DNA from: Nannocystis pusilla
GTDB taxonomy: Bacteria > Myxococcota_A > Polyangia > Nannocystales > Nannocystaceae
Reading direction: 5' to 3'
DNA length: 64,000 nt
Assembly (NCBI RefSeq): GCF_026626665.1
Contig: NZ_JAPNKE010000002.1
Coordinates: forward strand, 6,549,168-6,613,167
The notes under the pieces are model-generated. The model was not told the DNA's origin. It did no database searches and worked only from the letters and a program-made list of their open reading frames with translations. How positions within the stretch are numbered: position 1 is the stretch's first letter; every line of letters begins with the position of its first letter. Of the stretch, positions 36,075 to 45,845 are shown piece by piece. A program made the position numbers and the translations under genes.

Positions 36075-36251
36075 TGCGCGTCGCCCGAGGAGCTATTGGC
36101 CGGACCTTCGTCCATCCGTGACATCCATCGCGTGGGCTCGATCTTATACGGGATACCACGCCGCCGCGTGATGTCTGAACCGGGTCCGTGCCACGGGGCG
36201 GAATTGCTCACATTGCCCGCCTATGCTCCTTCCTCACGGGGGGGCCGCATC

Positions 36252-36370
36252 GGGTGATGGCCGAGCGCGGCCCGCGACTCGCTCGTGGCGAAGCCGCCCA
36301 GGTGCGAGAGAGACTCGGATCCGGCCGAAATGGATCTGGACCAATCGATACTACCCACATAAACACCAAA
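36252..36370 (+). promoter_or_regulatory. Promoter region of paralogue A, duplicated upstream of paralogue B
   Basis: Two conserved blocks, GGCCGAGCGCG with CCGCGACT nearby and TCTGGACCAA...CCCACATAAAC, recur upstream of the next paralogue. CATAAAC lies 70 bp before the ATG here and 71 bp before it there, while intervening bases differ. A -10-like CATAAA with an upstream TGGACC is the likely promoter core. Confidence 0.5.
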
Positions 36371-36427
36371 CCACCGTGAGCTCCGGACCGACCCGGAGCC
36401 CTGACTTCCGAGACGAGAACGACCCTT

Positions 36428-37685
36428 ATGCGCTCCTCGACGAAAGCCCTCCTCGCCCTGAACATCTCCCTCGCGGCCGCCGCCGGCGCCTGCGACGACG
36501 GCCTCGCGGCAGACAACGGCGGCGGTTGGGCGGACGACCCGGTCGCCTTCCGCGAGTGCCTCCCCCCGGATGCACCACCAACTCGCCGTTCGTCGGCGAC
36601 TACCCGTTCTCCAACATCCGCACCAAGCAGATTTCCCCGGCCAGCACCCCGGTCGACGGTGTCCTGGCCTCCGCGTCCTGGGGCGCGGGGAACTTCCAGC
36701 GCGCCGACAACACCTGGATGACCTTCGACTTCCTGGTCCCGACGGAGGAGGGCCGCCTCTACGCGTACAACTCGGCCACCAATACGCGAGAGTTCATCGA
36801 CCAGGGGCAGCAGGCGTTCTTTGCGGTCACGATCACCGATTCTTCCGTCAACCCCACGACGACGAAGACCTATCAGATGTGGATCAAGGACGTCACGACG
36901 GCCTACCCCACGCCGAGCTTTACCGCGTGGAAGTACACGATCGGCACCAAGGCGGCGCCGCCGGCGGTCGACTTCCCGTCGTTGGGCAGCCCGAGCTCCA
37001 CCCCGCCGCTGACCCCCTGGGGCGGCACGTACTATTCGATCTGCCCCGTCTCCGACGAGGAGAGCGGCGAGGCGCTCATCCTCCAGTCCGCCAAGCTCGT
37101 GTTCGACGGCGACGCCGCCTGGCTCGAGAACGGCTACGGGTGGGGCCCGGAGAACGCCGAGGTCTCGTCCCACGCGGTGATCGCCTGCCAGGGGCACGCC
37201 TTCTCCAAGCCGCAGGAGCTTCTGGGCGTCGCCCCCAATCTGTACGACAGCACGGCGCACTACGCCGCGCGGCGCTACGGCCTCGCCAACTACAACGCCC
37301 TCGCCAACGCCTACCGGGCCTTCTACGCCGGCGAGCCGCGGACCGAGCTCGGCACGCCCGTGTTCTTCAAGGACTTCGCCCACAGCACCCCGTGGTTCGA
37401 CCAGACCACCAGCGCCTATCTCCCCTCGTTGCCGCCCGCCGTCGGCTCCTGGCGGTTCGTCCTCGAGTCCGTCTACAAGGACGTCGATTCAGTCGGCAAC
37501 CCGCTCGGCGCAAGTGCTATTACACCGACGTCAACTCCCCGAGCGGCGCCCACCGCCTCTACAACCCGCCCGCCGGCAACGTCAACCTCCCCGGCTGGAG
37601 CAGCATGACCAGCTGCGGCGCCACTCAGAGCAGCTGGGACGACTTCGGCCCCGTCGGCGCCTTCGTCCTCAAGAACATCCCCTGA
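36428..37685 (+). CDS. Secreted/lipoprotein paralogue A, unknown function (two frameshifts)
   Basis: ATG 36428 gives MRSSTKALLALNISLAAAAGACDDG, a signal with Cys at about 22 (probable lipoprotein). After restoring one C in CCCCCC (36562-36567) and one base near 37513, the protein of about 419 residues contains GCTTNSPFVGDYPFSNIRTK, TWMTFDFLVPTEEGRLYAYNS, MWIKDVTT, AWLENGYGWGPENAEV and VIACQGHAFSKPQELLG. NYNALANAYRAFYAGEPRTELG and WSSMTSCGATQSSWDDFGP follow. Paralogue B downstream shares the whole layout. The block with VIAC...NAYRAFYAG...LGTPVFFKD is loosely reminiscent of the deltaproteobacterial ADYC domain; this is a guess. No catalytic motif is recognised. Confidence 0.7.
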
Positions 37686-37910
37686 GGTCCGTCCTTCGCT
37701 CGCTCCCCGGCACCGATCGCGCGAGACGCGATCTCGCGTCGTCAGGGAGCGATGACCCAGCTCCTCGTCCGTCCGTGCCGCCTATCCTGTGAGTTCGATC
37801 TTGTCTGCGGCGCCGCGACACGCGTCTCGTCCGAACCGAGTCCGACTCCGCCGCGCGACGGCTCACGCCGCGCGGTGATTTCTTCTGCACACGGAGACGG
37901 CCATCGCGTG

Positions 37911-38025
37911 AAGGCCGAGCGCGCCACCGCGACTGTCTCGCCCGCGAGCGGTCGAGTGACAGAAAGCTTGGTGGCCGGGCACAAATGGTCTGGACCAAGT
38001 CGCACTGCCCACATAAACCACATCG
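37911..38025 (+). promoter_or_regulatory. Promoter region of paralogue B (copy of the paralogue A region)
   Basis: Carries the same ordered blocks as the region before paralogue A: GGCCGAGCGCG, CCGCGACT, then TCTGGACCAA...CCCACATAAAC, with CATAAAC 71 bp before the ATG. The upstream region was evidently duplicated together with the gene, and these blocks stayed conserved while the rest drifted. Confidence 0.5.
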
Positions 38026-38082
38026 CCACCATGGCCTCGCCCGTCCGTGGCCGAACTGGAACCCAGAGAAGAGACGACCTTC

Positions 38083-39370
38083 ATGCGCTCCTCGACCCAT
38101 ACCTTCCTTACCCTGAATTTCTCCCTCGCAGCCGTGGCCGGCGCCGCTTGTGATGACGGCCTCGCGGCGGACGACGTCGGCGGCTGGACCGACGACGCCG
38201 TCGCCTTCCGCGAGTGCCTCCCCCCGGATGCACCACCAACTCGCCGTTCGTCGGTGACTTCCCGTTCTCCAACATCCGAACCAAGCGGAACTCCTCGGCG
38301 GACATGCCGGTCGTCGGCGTCTCCGCCTATTCGCAGTGGAACCAGGGGACCTTCCAAAGGGCCGACTACAGCTGGATGACCTTCGATTTCCTGGTACCGA
38401 CGGCGGAGGGCCGGCTGTACGCCTACGATTCCGCGACCAACACCGCGGAAGCCATCGACGAGGGGCGACAGGCGTTCTTCGCCGTGTCGATCTACGATTA
38501 CTCGGTAAGTCCACCGACGGAGGAAATCATTCCGCTGTGGATCAAAGACGTCACGACGAGCTCCCCCGCGCCGGGCTTCGACGCGTGGAAGTACACCATC
38601 GCCGCCAAGGCGACGCCGCCGTCGAGCGACTTCCCGTCGGTGGGCAGCCCGTCGGGCCTCCCGCCCACGACCGGCCTGAGCCCGTGGAGCGGCATCTACC
38701 ACTCGATCTGCCCCGCCTCCGACGACGAGAGCAGCGAGGCGCTCATCCTCCAGTACTCCGAGCTCAAGTTCGACGGCGACGCCGCCTGGCTCGAGGACGG
38801 CTTCGGGCTCGGCCCGGTCAACCTCGAGATCCCCTCCACCTCGGTGATCGCCTGCCAGGGCCACGCCTTCTCCAAGCCGCAGGAGTTCCTGGGCATCACC
38901 CCCAACTCCTACCTCGACGCCAACAACCCCGGCGAGCGCAGCTACGGCCTCGACAACTACAACGCCGTCGCCAACGCCTACCGCGCCTTCTACGACGGCG
39001 AATCCCGCACCGTCCTCGGCACTCCCGTCCATTTCAAGGACCTGCGGCACAACCCGCCGTGGTTCGACCAGACCACCAGCGCCTATCTCCCCCGTCCCCG
39101 ATCGTCGGCAGCTATAAGTTCATCCTCGAGTCCGTCTACGACGACGTCGATTCGCTCGGCGACTCCCTCGGCGCCACTTGCTATTACACCGACGCCGACT
39201 TCCCCGCCGGCGCTCATCGCCTGTACGACCCGCCCGGCGGCAACGCCAACCTCCCCGGCTGGAGCAGCATGCCCAGCTGCGGCGCCACCCAGAGCAACTG
39301 GGACGACTTCGGCCCCATCGGCGCCTTCGTCCTCAAGCACGTCCTCCCGGGCAGCGGCAGCAGCTCCTAG
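38083..39370 (+). CDS. Secreted/lipoprotein paralogue B, unknown function (two frameshifts)
   Basis: ATG 38083 gives MRSSTHTFLTLNFSLAAVAGAACDDG, again a signal ending at Cys. The body matches paralogue A along its length (GCTTNSPFVGDFPFSNIRTK, WMTFDFLVPTAEGRLYAYDS, VIACQGHAFSKPQEFLG, NYNAVANAYRAFYDGESRT, CYYTDADFPAGAHRLYDPP). The frame must shift at the CCCCCC run at 38220-38225, exactly the site of the break in paralogue A, and again at a CCCCC run near 39096. With one C added to each, a protein of about 429 residues results. The C-terminus ends in a short Gly/Ser tail (LPGSGSSS) absent from A. Confidence 0.7.
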
Positions 39371-39497
39371 CCTCCGCCTGGCACTGCCCCTCGTGAGGGC
39401 GCGCCGCTGCACCTGCGCACGGCGCGTCCTCGCGCGAATCGCAACGGTCGTACCGAGATGAGTGGTGGACCTCCCGCGCCCCGGCTACCTTCGGCCG

Positions 39498-40457
39498 ATG
39501 CCCACCTCGAACTATGCCCATTCGCTCGCGCTCCTCCTGCTCGCCGCCTGCCCCGGCGGCCAGGACGGCGAGACGGACGGCGCGCCCGCGACCACGAGCA
39601 CAGAGACCACGACCGAGCCCACGACCGGCAGCACGAGCGGACCCCAGCAGACGACCCCCGACGCTCCCACGACGACCGGCGACCCCACGAACACCTCCAC
39701 GGACACCACCGACACCACGGACATCACCAGCACCACCGGCACCACCACCGACGCGAGCGGCACGAGCACCGGCGACCCGGCGATGCTGCCCGCCGACATT
39801 TTAAAGCTGACGAACTGGAAGCTGACGCTCCCGGTCGACACCGATCATCCCGGCAGCCCCGACGAGATCGAACAACCCGAGCTGGCGACCTTCGCCGACC
39901 CGCTGTACTTCCACCTGAACGACGCGCGCGACGGCGTGGTGTTCCGCGCGCACGCGGGCGGCACCACCACCGACAACTCCGGCTACCCGCGCTCCGAGCT
40001 GCGCGAGATGATCGACCAGGGCGCCGACGAGGCCGCGTGGTCGTCCTCGCGGGGCACCCACCGGCTCTTCATCGACCAGGCCATCACCCACCTCCCCGTC
40101 GAGAAGCCCCACATCGTGGTCGGCCAGATCCACGACGACGAGGACGACGTGATCGTCTTCCGCCTCGAGGGCAGCAAGCTGTTCATCGACCTCGACGGCG
40201 ACGACGGTCCCGTCCTGACCGAGGACTACCAGCTCGGCGACCGCTTCACCGTCGCCTTCGAGGTCAGCGACGATCACGTCGATTGCTACTACGACGACAC
40301 CTTCATCTACAGCCACCCGCAGGCGTTCTCCGGCGCCTACTTCAAGGCCGGCGCCTACGTGCAGTCGTCCTGCCAGGGCGACAAGCAGGTCCCCGGCGAG
40401 TCGTGCGAGGCCTACGGCGAGGTCGTGATCTACGACGTGAGCGTCGAGCACACCTGA
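39498..40457 (+). CDS. PL7-family alginate lyase lipoprotein
   Basis: ATG 39498 gives MPTSNYAHSLALLLLAAC, a lipoprotein signal (lipobox LAAC); an upstream GTG would place residues before the signal and is unlikely. A Thr-rich linker of about 80 residues follows, then a polysaccharide lyase family 7 (alginate_lyase2) jelly roll. It shows all three hallmark motifs: RSELREM (RSEL), QIHDDEDD (QIH) and YFKAGAY. The QIH histidine and the Tyr of YFKAGxY are the catalytic pair in this family. QIH (rather than QVH) commonly goes with preference for polyguluronate-containing alginate, so that preference is likely but not certain. It is cell-surface anchored and useful for degrading algal or biofilm alginate. 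Confidence 0.92.
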   Translation: MPTSNYAHSLALLLLAACPGGQDGETDGAPATTSTETTTEPTTGSTSGPQQTTPDAPTTTGDPTNTSTDTTDTTDITSTTGTTTDASGTSTGDPAMLPADILKLTNWKLTLPVDTDHPGSPDEIEQPELATFADPLYFHLNDARDGVVFRAHAGGTTTDNSGYPRSELREMIDQGADEAAWSSSRGTHRLFIDQAITHLPVEKPHIVVGQIHDDEDDVIVFRLEGSKLFIDLDGDDGPVLTEDYQLGDRFTVAFEVSDDHVDCYYDDTFIYSHPQAFSGAYFKAGAYVQSSCQGDKQVPGESCEAYGEVVIYDVSVEHT

Positions 40458-40541
40458 ATCAGGCTCGCGGCCGCCCTGATGCACGAGCGCGCCGACCCGT
40501 TCGTCGCCTTCTCGGACCGCGCGTGCTAGGTTCCGCGCCGC

Positions 40542-41288
40542 ATGTTCTCGGCGCCCCTGCTCGCCGTCGCCCTCTCGGCAGCGCCGACCGGTTTGTCGCC
40601 CGCACCGCTGCAGCCCGTCGACCCCTCGCCCGCGCCCGCCGCTCCGTCGCCCGCACCGCAGCCCGTCGCCCTCTCGACCGCGCCGACCGCTCCGTCGCCC
40701 GCACCGCAGCCCGTCGCCCTCTCGACCTCGCCGACCGATCCGTCGCCCGCACCGCCGCAGCGCGTCGACCTGCCCGAGCCGCGACCTGTCCCTCGGGTCA
40801 CCCTCACCGAGGCGCCCCACCGTCCCTACTACGGCCTGCCGAAGCCACGCTTCGTCCCCGGCTTCCGGATCGGCGTCGGCCTCGGCGCCCGCCTCGCCGG
40901 CCAGCGCAGCGACAGGGCCCACTTCGCCCTCGACGCCCTGCTGTACGCCGGCGCCGGCCTGCACCGCGGCCGCAACCAGGCCGCCCTCGTCCCCGCGCTC
41001 GGCTACAGCCTCGGCGCCGGCAAGGTCACCCGCGAGCACCTCCTCCTCGCCGGCCTCGGCCTCGGCGTCCTCGGCAAGGACGACGCCTCGCTCGCCGTCG
41101 TCCCCGCCTTCGTCGTCGGCGTCGCCGAGCGCCAGCGCGCCCTCGGCGTCCGCACCTCCCTCGTCCTCGACACGGGCCGCCTCGGCGTCGTGCTCGAGGT
41201 CGCCCACCAGTACCTCCACCTCCCGACCGGCCACCGCCACGAGCTGCGGCTCATGTTCGGCCTCGACCTGATCCGGGTGTTCCGTTGA
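40542..41288 (+). CDS. Pro/Ala-rich outer-membrane-like protein
   Basis: A 248-residue protein from ATG 40542 (MFSAPLLAVALSAAPTGLSPAP), with a short signal peptide. The next about 70 residues contain three imperfect copies of a 16-residue repeat (APQPVALSTAPTAPSP). From about 95 the sequence alternates glycine-rich amphipathic stretches (FRIGVGLGARLAG, HFALDALLYAGAGL, LLLAGLGLGVLG, LVLDTGRLGVVLEVAHQYLHL) and ends RLMFGLDLIRVFR. This is compatible with an 8-stranded beta-barrel ending in an aromatic/Arg residue. The Pro-rich part may span periplasm or peptidoglycan. It is followed after 5 bp by a lipoprotein gene, so the two are probably co-transcribed. No specific function assigned. Confidence 0.7.
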   Translation: MFSAPLLAVALSAAPTGLSPAPLQPVDPSPAPAAPSPAPQPVALSTAPTAPSPAPQPVALSTSPTDPSPAPPQRVDLPEPRPVPRVTLTEAPHRPYYGLPKPRFVPGFRIGVGLGARLAGQRSDRAHFALDALLYAGAGLHRGRNQAALVPALGYSLGAGKVTREHLLLAGLGLGVLGKDDASLAVVPAFVVGVAERQRALGVRTSLVLDTGRLGVVLEVAHQYLHLPTGHRHELRLMFGLDLIRVFR

Positions 41289-41293
41289 CCGCC

Positions 41294-42246
41294 ATGCTCC
41301 GCCGCGCCGCCTCGCTGGTCCTCGCCCCCGCCCTCGCCTGCGGTCCCTCGCTCGCGCAGCTCGAGCGCGGGCACCATTACGACGAGGCGATCTGCGGCGC
41401 CGCCGAGCGTGCTTTCCCCAAGGGACAGGTCGCAGAGGTCATCCGCCGCGCCCTCGACCCCGCGGTCCACGTCGCCGCCGTCCCGCGCGAGCAGCTCGCC
41501 GCGGCCCTCGGCGACGACGCGCCCGAGCTCGAGCGGTTCGTGCTGCTGCGGATCACCCACGACTCGAACACCATCCCGCTCGACCGCTACTCCGCCGACT
41601 TCACGCTGCGCAGCGACCGGCCCTTCGTCCGGGCGCAGCCCGACGGCGACCCGAACGGCGCCGCCGTCTCCGCCGTCAGGGTGTGGGACGACGGCAAGGT
41701 CGTCTCGCTCCAGCCGACCGACCTCCTGCGGCTCGCCACCGTCTTCGCGGAGCGCCTCCCCGGCCCGCACACCGTCCAGCCCGACGCGATCGACAAGGCC
41801 ATTCACGCGGTCGGCACGATCGGCGCAGCGGTCGCGACCATCGCCACGCTCGGGCTCTTCGGCGGCCTCCTGCGCGGTCGCGGCGCCGGCCCGCAGCCGC
41901 GCACCGAGTACCCGACCGTCGCCGAGATCCGGCGCGCCGCCCCGCGTGCCACCCGGCTGTTCGACGCGGTGGCCCACCTGCAACCACCTGTCGAGGCAAG
42001 CCCGGCGCGCGCTGCCAGACCCTGGCCCTCGTCCCCCGCCCGCCCGACGAGTCCGCCGAGCTCGTCCTCGAGCTCCACCTCGGCTACGGCGCCAGCTTCG
42101 GCAGCGGGTGCCCGCTCGCCGACATCCACGAGAAGCTGCAGATCGCCCTGCCGCCCGGCCCGACCCTCGAGGCGCGCCTCGCCGCCGCGTTCGGCGACGA
42201 CATGCACCGCCTCGCCCTCGCGCCGACGCCCCCGACCTCGCCGTAA
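41294..42246 (+). CDS. Lipoprotein of unknown function (one frameshift)
   Basis: ATG 41294 gives MLRRAASLVLAPALACGPS, a lipoprotein signal with lipobox ALAC. It lies 5 bp after the beta-barrel-like gene, so an operon is likely. Residues about 25-210 contain GHHYDEAICGAAERAFPKGQVAEVI, a conserved-looking FVLLRITHDSNTIPLDRYSADFTLRSDRPFV, and a hydrophobic segment (AVGTIGAAVATIATLGLFGGLL) that could be a membrane helix. The frame breaks near 41990; adding one C restores TTCRGKPGARCQTLALVPRPP and runs to the stop. About 317 residues. No family recognised; perhaps a partner of the upstream barrel. Confidence 0.62.
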
Positions 42247-42270
42247 ACCATCACGCCGGCGTCCGATCGG

Positions 42271-42286
42271 CCTGCCCCTTCGGACA
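42271..42286. repeat. CCTG-CCCCTTCGGACA hairpin-family element between convergent genes
   Basis: A single copy of the same core as the 42-bp array at 20.3-20.6 kb, placed in the 97-bp gap between converging stops (42246 and 42344). Probable terminator or REP-like unit. Confidence 0.45.
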
Positions 42287-42343
42287 TATCACGTCAGTCG
42301 CCGCTCGCGCGCCACGGATCGACGCCCCAGCGCATGAGCGGAG

Positions 42344-45162
42344 CTAACCGGGCTCCACCACGAGCCTGTCCGCCAAACGCCTCAGCTCGCGCACCCGACT
42401 GCGAGCGCTCCCGGCCTGTTCGAGCGCCTCCGCCAACGCTCGCGCCGCCTGGGCGTACGCGGCTTCCATTCCGATCCGCGTACTTGGGTTTGCGGAGAAG
42501 ATCGAGACCGCCTCTTCCAAGAACGGAATGGCGAGCGAGGGCGCCCCGCCGGCCAGGTGCACGCGGCCGATGCCCAACGCCGGGAAGGCGCGCAGGACCG
42601 CCTCCTCCGGGGGCTCCCCCACGTAGAGCGCCGACAACCGCGCGAAGTAGGGCAACGCTTCGCGGCAGCGGCCCAGATCACACAGGCACTCGCCGATGTT
42701 CGTCAACAGCCCCGGTACATCCATGCTCACCGTCGTCTGCTGCTCGTCGTGAAGCCGCAGCAGCTCGATGCTCGTCTCGAGCATCGGCGAGACGGCGCCG
42801 CTGGCGAGATAGACATTCGTGAGCGCCAGGAGCGCCGCGACGCGATCCGGGTGACCGCGCGGCAGCTCCCTCGTGTATACCGCGAGCGCCCAGCGAGCCC
42901 GGCTCTCCGCGAGCTCCAGCGCTCCGGAGGCTCGCTCCGTCTCGGCTATCATGAGCTCCGCCGTCGCCACGCGCACGCTGCTCGGCCCATACGTCGCGGA
43001 GAGGATCGCTCGAGCGTGCTCGAGCGGCCCGATCGCCGCCGAATACCGCTGATCTTCCACCGCATCGATGCCGAGGTCGAGCTCGCAACGAGCGACCCAC
43101 GGGTGCTCGGCGCCATAGCGGGTCGTGAGCTCCTCGCACAGCGCCCCCCGCAGCACGCGCCGCTCCTCCACCTCTCCAGCGCGACCGAGGCTGCTCGCCA
43201 GCGCCTCGCGAGCCCCGACGAGGCGCGGATGGTCGGCCGGAAGCACCTGGTTCAACGTGCGAATCACCGCGCGCCGGAGCGCCACCGCTTCCTGTACGCG
43301 ATCCGGCTGCAGCTCGAGCAATTGGGCCCGAACCGACTGCAACGTCGCGCTCACCGTCGGCTCCGCCGCATCGACGACGGTGCTGTACGCGTGCTCGACC
43401 CACACTTCGGCGCCGGCCGTGTCGCCGAGCTCGAAGCCGTCCACGAGCGCCAGCTCGCTCCAGATCTCCCACAGCAGGTCCGGCCGGCCAGCCCTGGCGG
43501 CGCGATCGTATGCCGCGTGCAGCGCCCGGCGGGCGAGGTACGGCTCGCGCAGGAGGCGGCTCCGAACCCGCCCCAGCGACAGCCACAAATCGGCCTCCGC
43601 GCTGCGATCGGCGACGCGGATGCTCGCTCGGAGCGCGAGCTCGATCGCCGCCACCGCCTCCCGCCCTTGCTTCGTCGCCTCGAGCACCCTGGCGCGTGAA
43701 GCGAGCGCGGCCACCTCTCCGGAGAGGGGCGCGCTCGCGGTCGTCAGAGTGAAGCGACAGCGCTGCGGATCCGGCAACCCAGCCACCAGCGATTCGGCCT
43801 CCGCTGCGACCGCGGCGTCGCCCCTCGATAGTTGCGCCACGAGGTTCACGAGAGCGTCGCGCGCCCCCTCGAGACAGCGAATCCTCCCTCGAGCCGCGGT
43901 CTCGACTGGTCGCCCGGTGTCACCGACGATTGGCAGGCATCGTGACGTGCCCGCGCCCACACTCCCGCATAAACGTCGAGCGCCTCGACGACTCGGTCTC
44001 GGACGGTCGGTGCGAACGGGGCCGCGGTCGTGGCGATCGCAGTAGCGACGGCTGCGCGGCCCGCATCGTCCCACACGCCGACGAGCGCGGCCTCCGGCGC
44101 CGGGCAACCGATGAACTCGGCCGACGCCGGACTCAGTTGGTGTCCCGCCACCGCCGCCGCGATCATCGCCGGCACCCCGAGCGCGAACATCCGCGCTCGC
44201 CTGCGCCGGCCGAGCGCGCCCTCGATCTCGGCGATGAGCCGCGTCATCGCCGGATAGCGGTCCTCGGCTCGGAGCGCGAGACCTCGCGTCAGCAATCGGC
44301 ACAGCCAGCGCGGCATGTGCTTCGCGTGCGGGAGCACCGGAGCGCGGCCTCCGGCCTGCGCACAGGCGAGTATCGCTTCGACGGTGAATGGCCGGCTGCC
44401 GTGAAGCGCCTCGTAGAGGGCGACGCAGAACGAGAACTGATCGCTACGGGCGTCACACGCCGCGCCGACCAGCTGCTCGGGCGACATATACGCGGGCGTC
44501 CCGGCCAGCGAGCCCGTGGTCGCAGTGGCGGACGAGGCCGAATCTTCGCTTTCGCTGGCCGTGGTGACCGTGCGGTCGGCGAGCCGTTCCCCGCGCGCCA
44601 GCCCGAAGTCCACGATCCGCACCCGACCGTCCTCGCCCACGAGCGCGTTCGCGGGCTTGAAGTCGCGATGCACGATGCCCGCGCGATGCGCCGCCGCGAG
44701 CCCGTGCGCGGCCTCGACGAAGCGGCGGAGGATGTCCTCGCTCTGCCTGGGTGCGCCGGCGAGCCAGTGCGCCATCGTCGTGCCGGGCACCAGCTCCATG
44801 ACGATGAAGACGACCCCCGCGTGTTCACCGACCTCGAAGACCTGGACCACATTCGGGTGCGACAGCCTCGCCAGCGCCCTGGCCTCGCGGACCAGCCGGC
44901 CGTGTTCGCCCGGCGCCCGGGCGACCACCTCTGGACGGATCACCTTGAGCGCGACCCTGCGATCGAGCTGCTCGTCGTCCGCCGCATACACCACTCCCAT
45001 GCCGCCTTGCCCGAGCGTCTCCCCGACGCGAAACCGGCCGATCTTGACGGTCTCCGACGGCTCGCCGAAGAGGCGCCACGCGATCCTGCGGCTCATCGCT
45101 TCGCCCTCGAGGTCGCGGCTCGGCGGACTGTGCATCCGCGAACTGGTCGGCTCACTGTCCAT
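42344..45162 (-). CDS. Ser/Thr protein kinase with TPR tail, divergent from ECF sigma (one frameshift)
   Basis: ATG 45162 gives MDSEPTSSRMHSPPS. The kinase domain (about 40-310) has GQGGMGVVYAADD, VALKVI, HRDFKPANALV, VDFGLARGE and GTPAYMSPEQL. A hydrophobic segment (MFALGVPAMIAAAVAG) follows, then a tail of about 530 residues with TPR-like helices (e.g. LALTNVYLASGAVSPMLETSIELLR). The frame breaks near 43900; one extra G in GGG gives TPGRPVETAARGRIRCLEGARDALV and joins both halves into about 939 residues. It is transcribed away from an ECF sigma gene only 61 bp off. In Vibrio a Ser/Thr kinase (PknT) activates its ECF factor (EcfP) by phosphorylation, so a similar pairing is plausible here. 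Confidence 0.87.
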
Positions 45163-45223
45163 CGCAGACCCAGCGGCAGTATACGCCGTGTCGCGTAGCG
45201 ACGGCCTGTGATAGGGTGAGCTC

Positions 45224-45841
45224 ATGATGAGCGACGTCGAGCTGCTCCAGGCGTGGCGTTCGGGGGACCGTCGCGCCGGCAACGACCTCTTCAAGCGCCA
45301 CTTCGACAGCATCCGCCGCTTCTTCCGCAACAAGGTCGACTTCGGAGTCGAAGACCTGGTCCAGCGGACCTTCGTCGCCTGCGTCGAGGGCCAGGAACGA
45401 TTCCGCGAGGATTCGTCATTTCGCACCTACCTGTTCGGGATCGCCCATAACATCCTGCGAGAGTTCTTGCGGGCCAAGCAACGGGCCCCGGCGCCTCTCG
45501 ACCTCGAGCAGACGTCCGCGATCGATCTCGGCGCCAGCCCGGTCTCCCTGTTGGCGCAGCGCTCCGAAGAGAAGCTCCTCCTTCACGCGCTGCGTCGTCT
45601 CCCGCTCGCATCCCAGATCATCCTCGAGTTGTATTATTGGGAGCAGATGACCGGCGGGGAGCTGGGCGTGCTGTTGAACGTCCCCGAAGACACCGCGCGC
45701 AGCCGCCTGCGAAAGGCCAAGCGTCAGCTCGAGCAGCTCATCCAGCAGCTCGAGTCCGACCACGAGAACCTCCACAGCACGCTGTCGGGCCTCGATCGGT
45801 GGGCGGCCGGCCTGCGCGACCAGCTGGCAATCTCGCGCTGA
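45224..45841 (+). CDS. ECF sigma factor paired with a Ser/Thr kinase
   Basis: A 205-residue protein from ATG 45224 (MMSDVELLQAWRSGDRRAG). Region 2 is clear (NKVDFGVEDLVQRTFVACVEG, RTYLFGIAHNILREFLR), as is region 4 (ALRRLPLASQIILELYYWEQMTGGELGVLLNVPEDTARSRLRKAKRQL, with the HTH). No anti-sigma gene is adjacent; instead a Ser/Thr kinase gene diverges 61 bp away, which suggests control by phosphorylation. It converges with a trypsin-like protease gene (4-bp gap). A shared GTGACGG...TCACT motif in front of that protease and two nearby genes is a candidate target promoter (inference). Confidence 0.9.
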   Translation: MMSDVELLQAWRSGDRRAGNDLFKRHFDSIRRFFRNKVDFGVEDLVQRTFVACVEGQERFREDSSFRTYLFGIAHNILREFLRAKQRAPAPLDLEQTSAIDLGASPVSLLAQRSEEKLLLHALRRLPLASQIILELYYWEQMTGGELGVLLNVPEDTARSRLRKAKRQLEQLIQQLESDHENLHSTLSGLDRWAAGLRDQLAISR

Positions 45842-45845
45842 GGCC

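Noticed and set aside
42344-45162. Kinase and TPR protein as two separate genes
   Set aside because: The frames overlap and one G restores a continuous kinase-TM-TPR protein like the one at 33,067-36,074.
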